Assembly: GCA_009885185.1 (NCBI GenBank) | Contig: VFLF01000476.1 | Location: 1 to 15,580, forward strand | Origin: Nitrosomonadales bacterium | GTDB taxonomy: Bacteria; Pseudomonadota; Gammaproteobacteria; Burkholderiales; SG8-41 | DNA: 15,580 nucleotides | Direction: 5' to 3' | Shown here: positions 15,443 through 15,580 of the stretch, piece by piece | Layout of the letters: the number at the start of each line of letters is the position of its first letter | Numbering within the stretch: position 1 is the stretch's first letter | Made by a program: the position numbers and the translations under genes | The notes under the pieces: generated by a model | Database searches by the model: none | What the model was told of the DNA's origin: nothing | What the model saw: only the letters and a program-made list of their open reading frames with translations

Positions 15443-15580
15443 GCAGCGGTACGAATCCGTAGTAAAGCGGTGATTCATTGATTCGATTGAACTGCCTGAT
15501 AGTTGCCGTTCGCCACCGGCAACTTTGGGATCGGGTGCGGCTGTAGCTCGAAGTAGCAAGCGGCCGTTCGATCCGACATC
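15443..15580. other. Unidentified sequence to the window end, with one hairpin
   Basis: No gene is supported here. AGTTGCCG (15501-15508) and CGGCAACT (15517-15524) form an 8-bp inverted repeat with an 8-base loop and no T-run, so it is not a terminator. A minus-strand frame covers the region but runs antisense through the PEP-CTERM signal and has no family features. Confidence 0.4.

Noticed and set aside
15263..15559. 98-residue minus-strand frame at the right end
   Set aside because: It runs antisense across the PEP-CTERM signal and a hairpin, is Arg/Ser/Cys-rich, and has no ribosome site or family match.
1..15580. CRISPR array or insertion sequence
   Set aside because: No regularly spaced repeats with unique spacers and no transposase frame or terminal inverted repeats were seen.

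Overview
The window looks like chromosomal DNA from a proteobacterium, most likely a betaproteobacterium or a close gammaproteobacterial relative. The genes are GC-rich by eye and densely packed. The N-terminus of PpiD, the neighbourhood mltD / peptide ABC transporters / fabI / ppiD, a tRNA-Asp-like 3' end just upstream of ppiD, and a PEP-CTERM-type C-terminus all fit that group. The taxon is an inference from memory of gene orders and motifs; nothing was searched.

Layout from left to right. (1) Bases 2-1078, plus strand: the 3' part of an MltD-type lytic transglycosylase with one LysM domain, cut by the window edge. (2) Bases 1155-12170, minus strand: one uninterrupted eight-gene array, transcribed right to left, encoding two complete peptide-type ABC importers. 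The upstream importer has a lipoprotein binding protein, two permeases and a fused double ATPase. The downstream importer is YejA-YejB-YejE-YejF. Almost every junction is a 1-4 base stop/start overlap, so the array is probably one translationally coupled operon. (3) Bases 12257-13054, plus strand: fabI (enoyl-ACP reductase), divergent from the array across an 86-base promoter region. (4) Bases 13075-14988, minus strand: ppiD, a membrane-anchored periplasmic foldase, convergent with fabI. (5) Bases 14989-15580: a non-coding junction. It holds a minus-strand terminator, a 14-base remnant matching the 3' end of tRNA-Asp, about 110 bases of AT-rich DNA, a decayed-looking PEP-CTERM tail with a terminator-like hairpin, and unidentified sequence.

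Functionally, most of the window is envelope housekeeping. MltD cleaves peptidoglycan and the two importers take up peptides, possibly including recycled wall peptides. FabI supplies fatty acids for membranes, and PpiD helps fold exported proteins. I see no novel defence, toxin or biosynthetic system in these genes.

The most interesting part is the right end. The tRNA-Asp remnant sits where the end of an island integrated at tRNA-Asp would be expected, and its bases form a 7-7-7 inverted-repeat core resembling a tyrosine-recombinase site. The body of any such element would lie to the right of this window.
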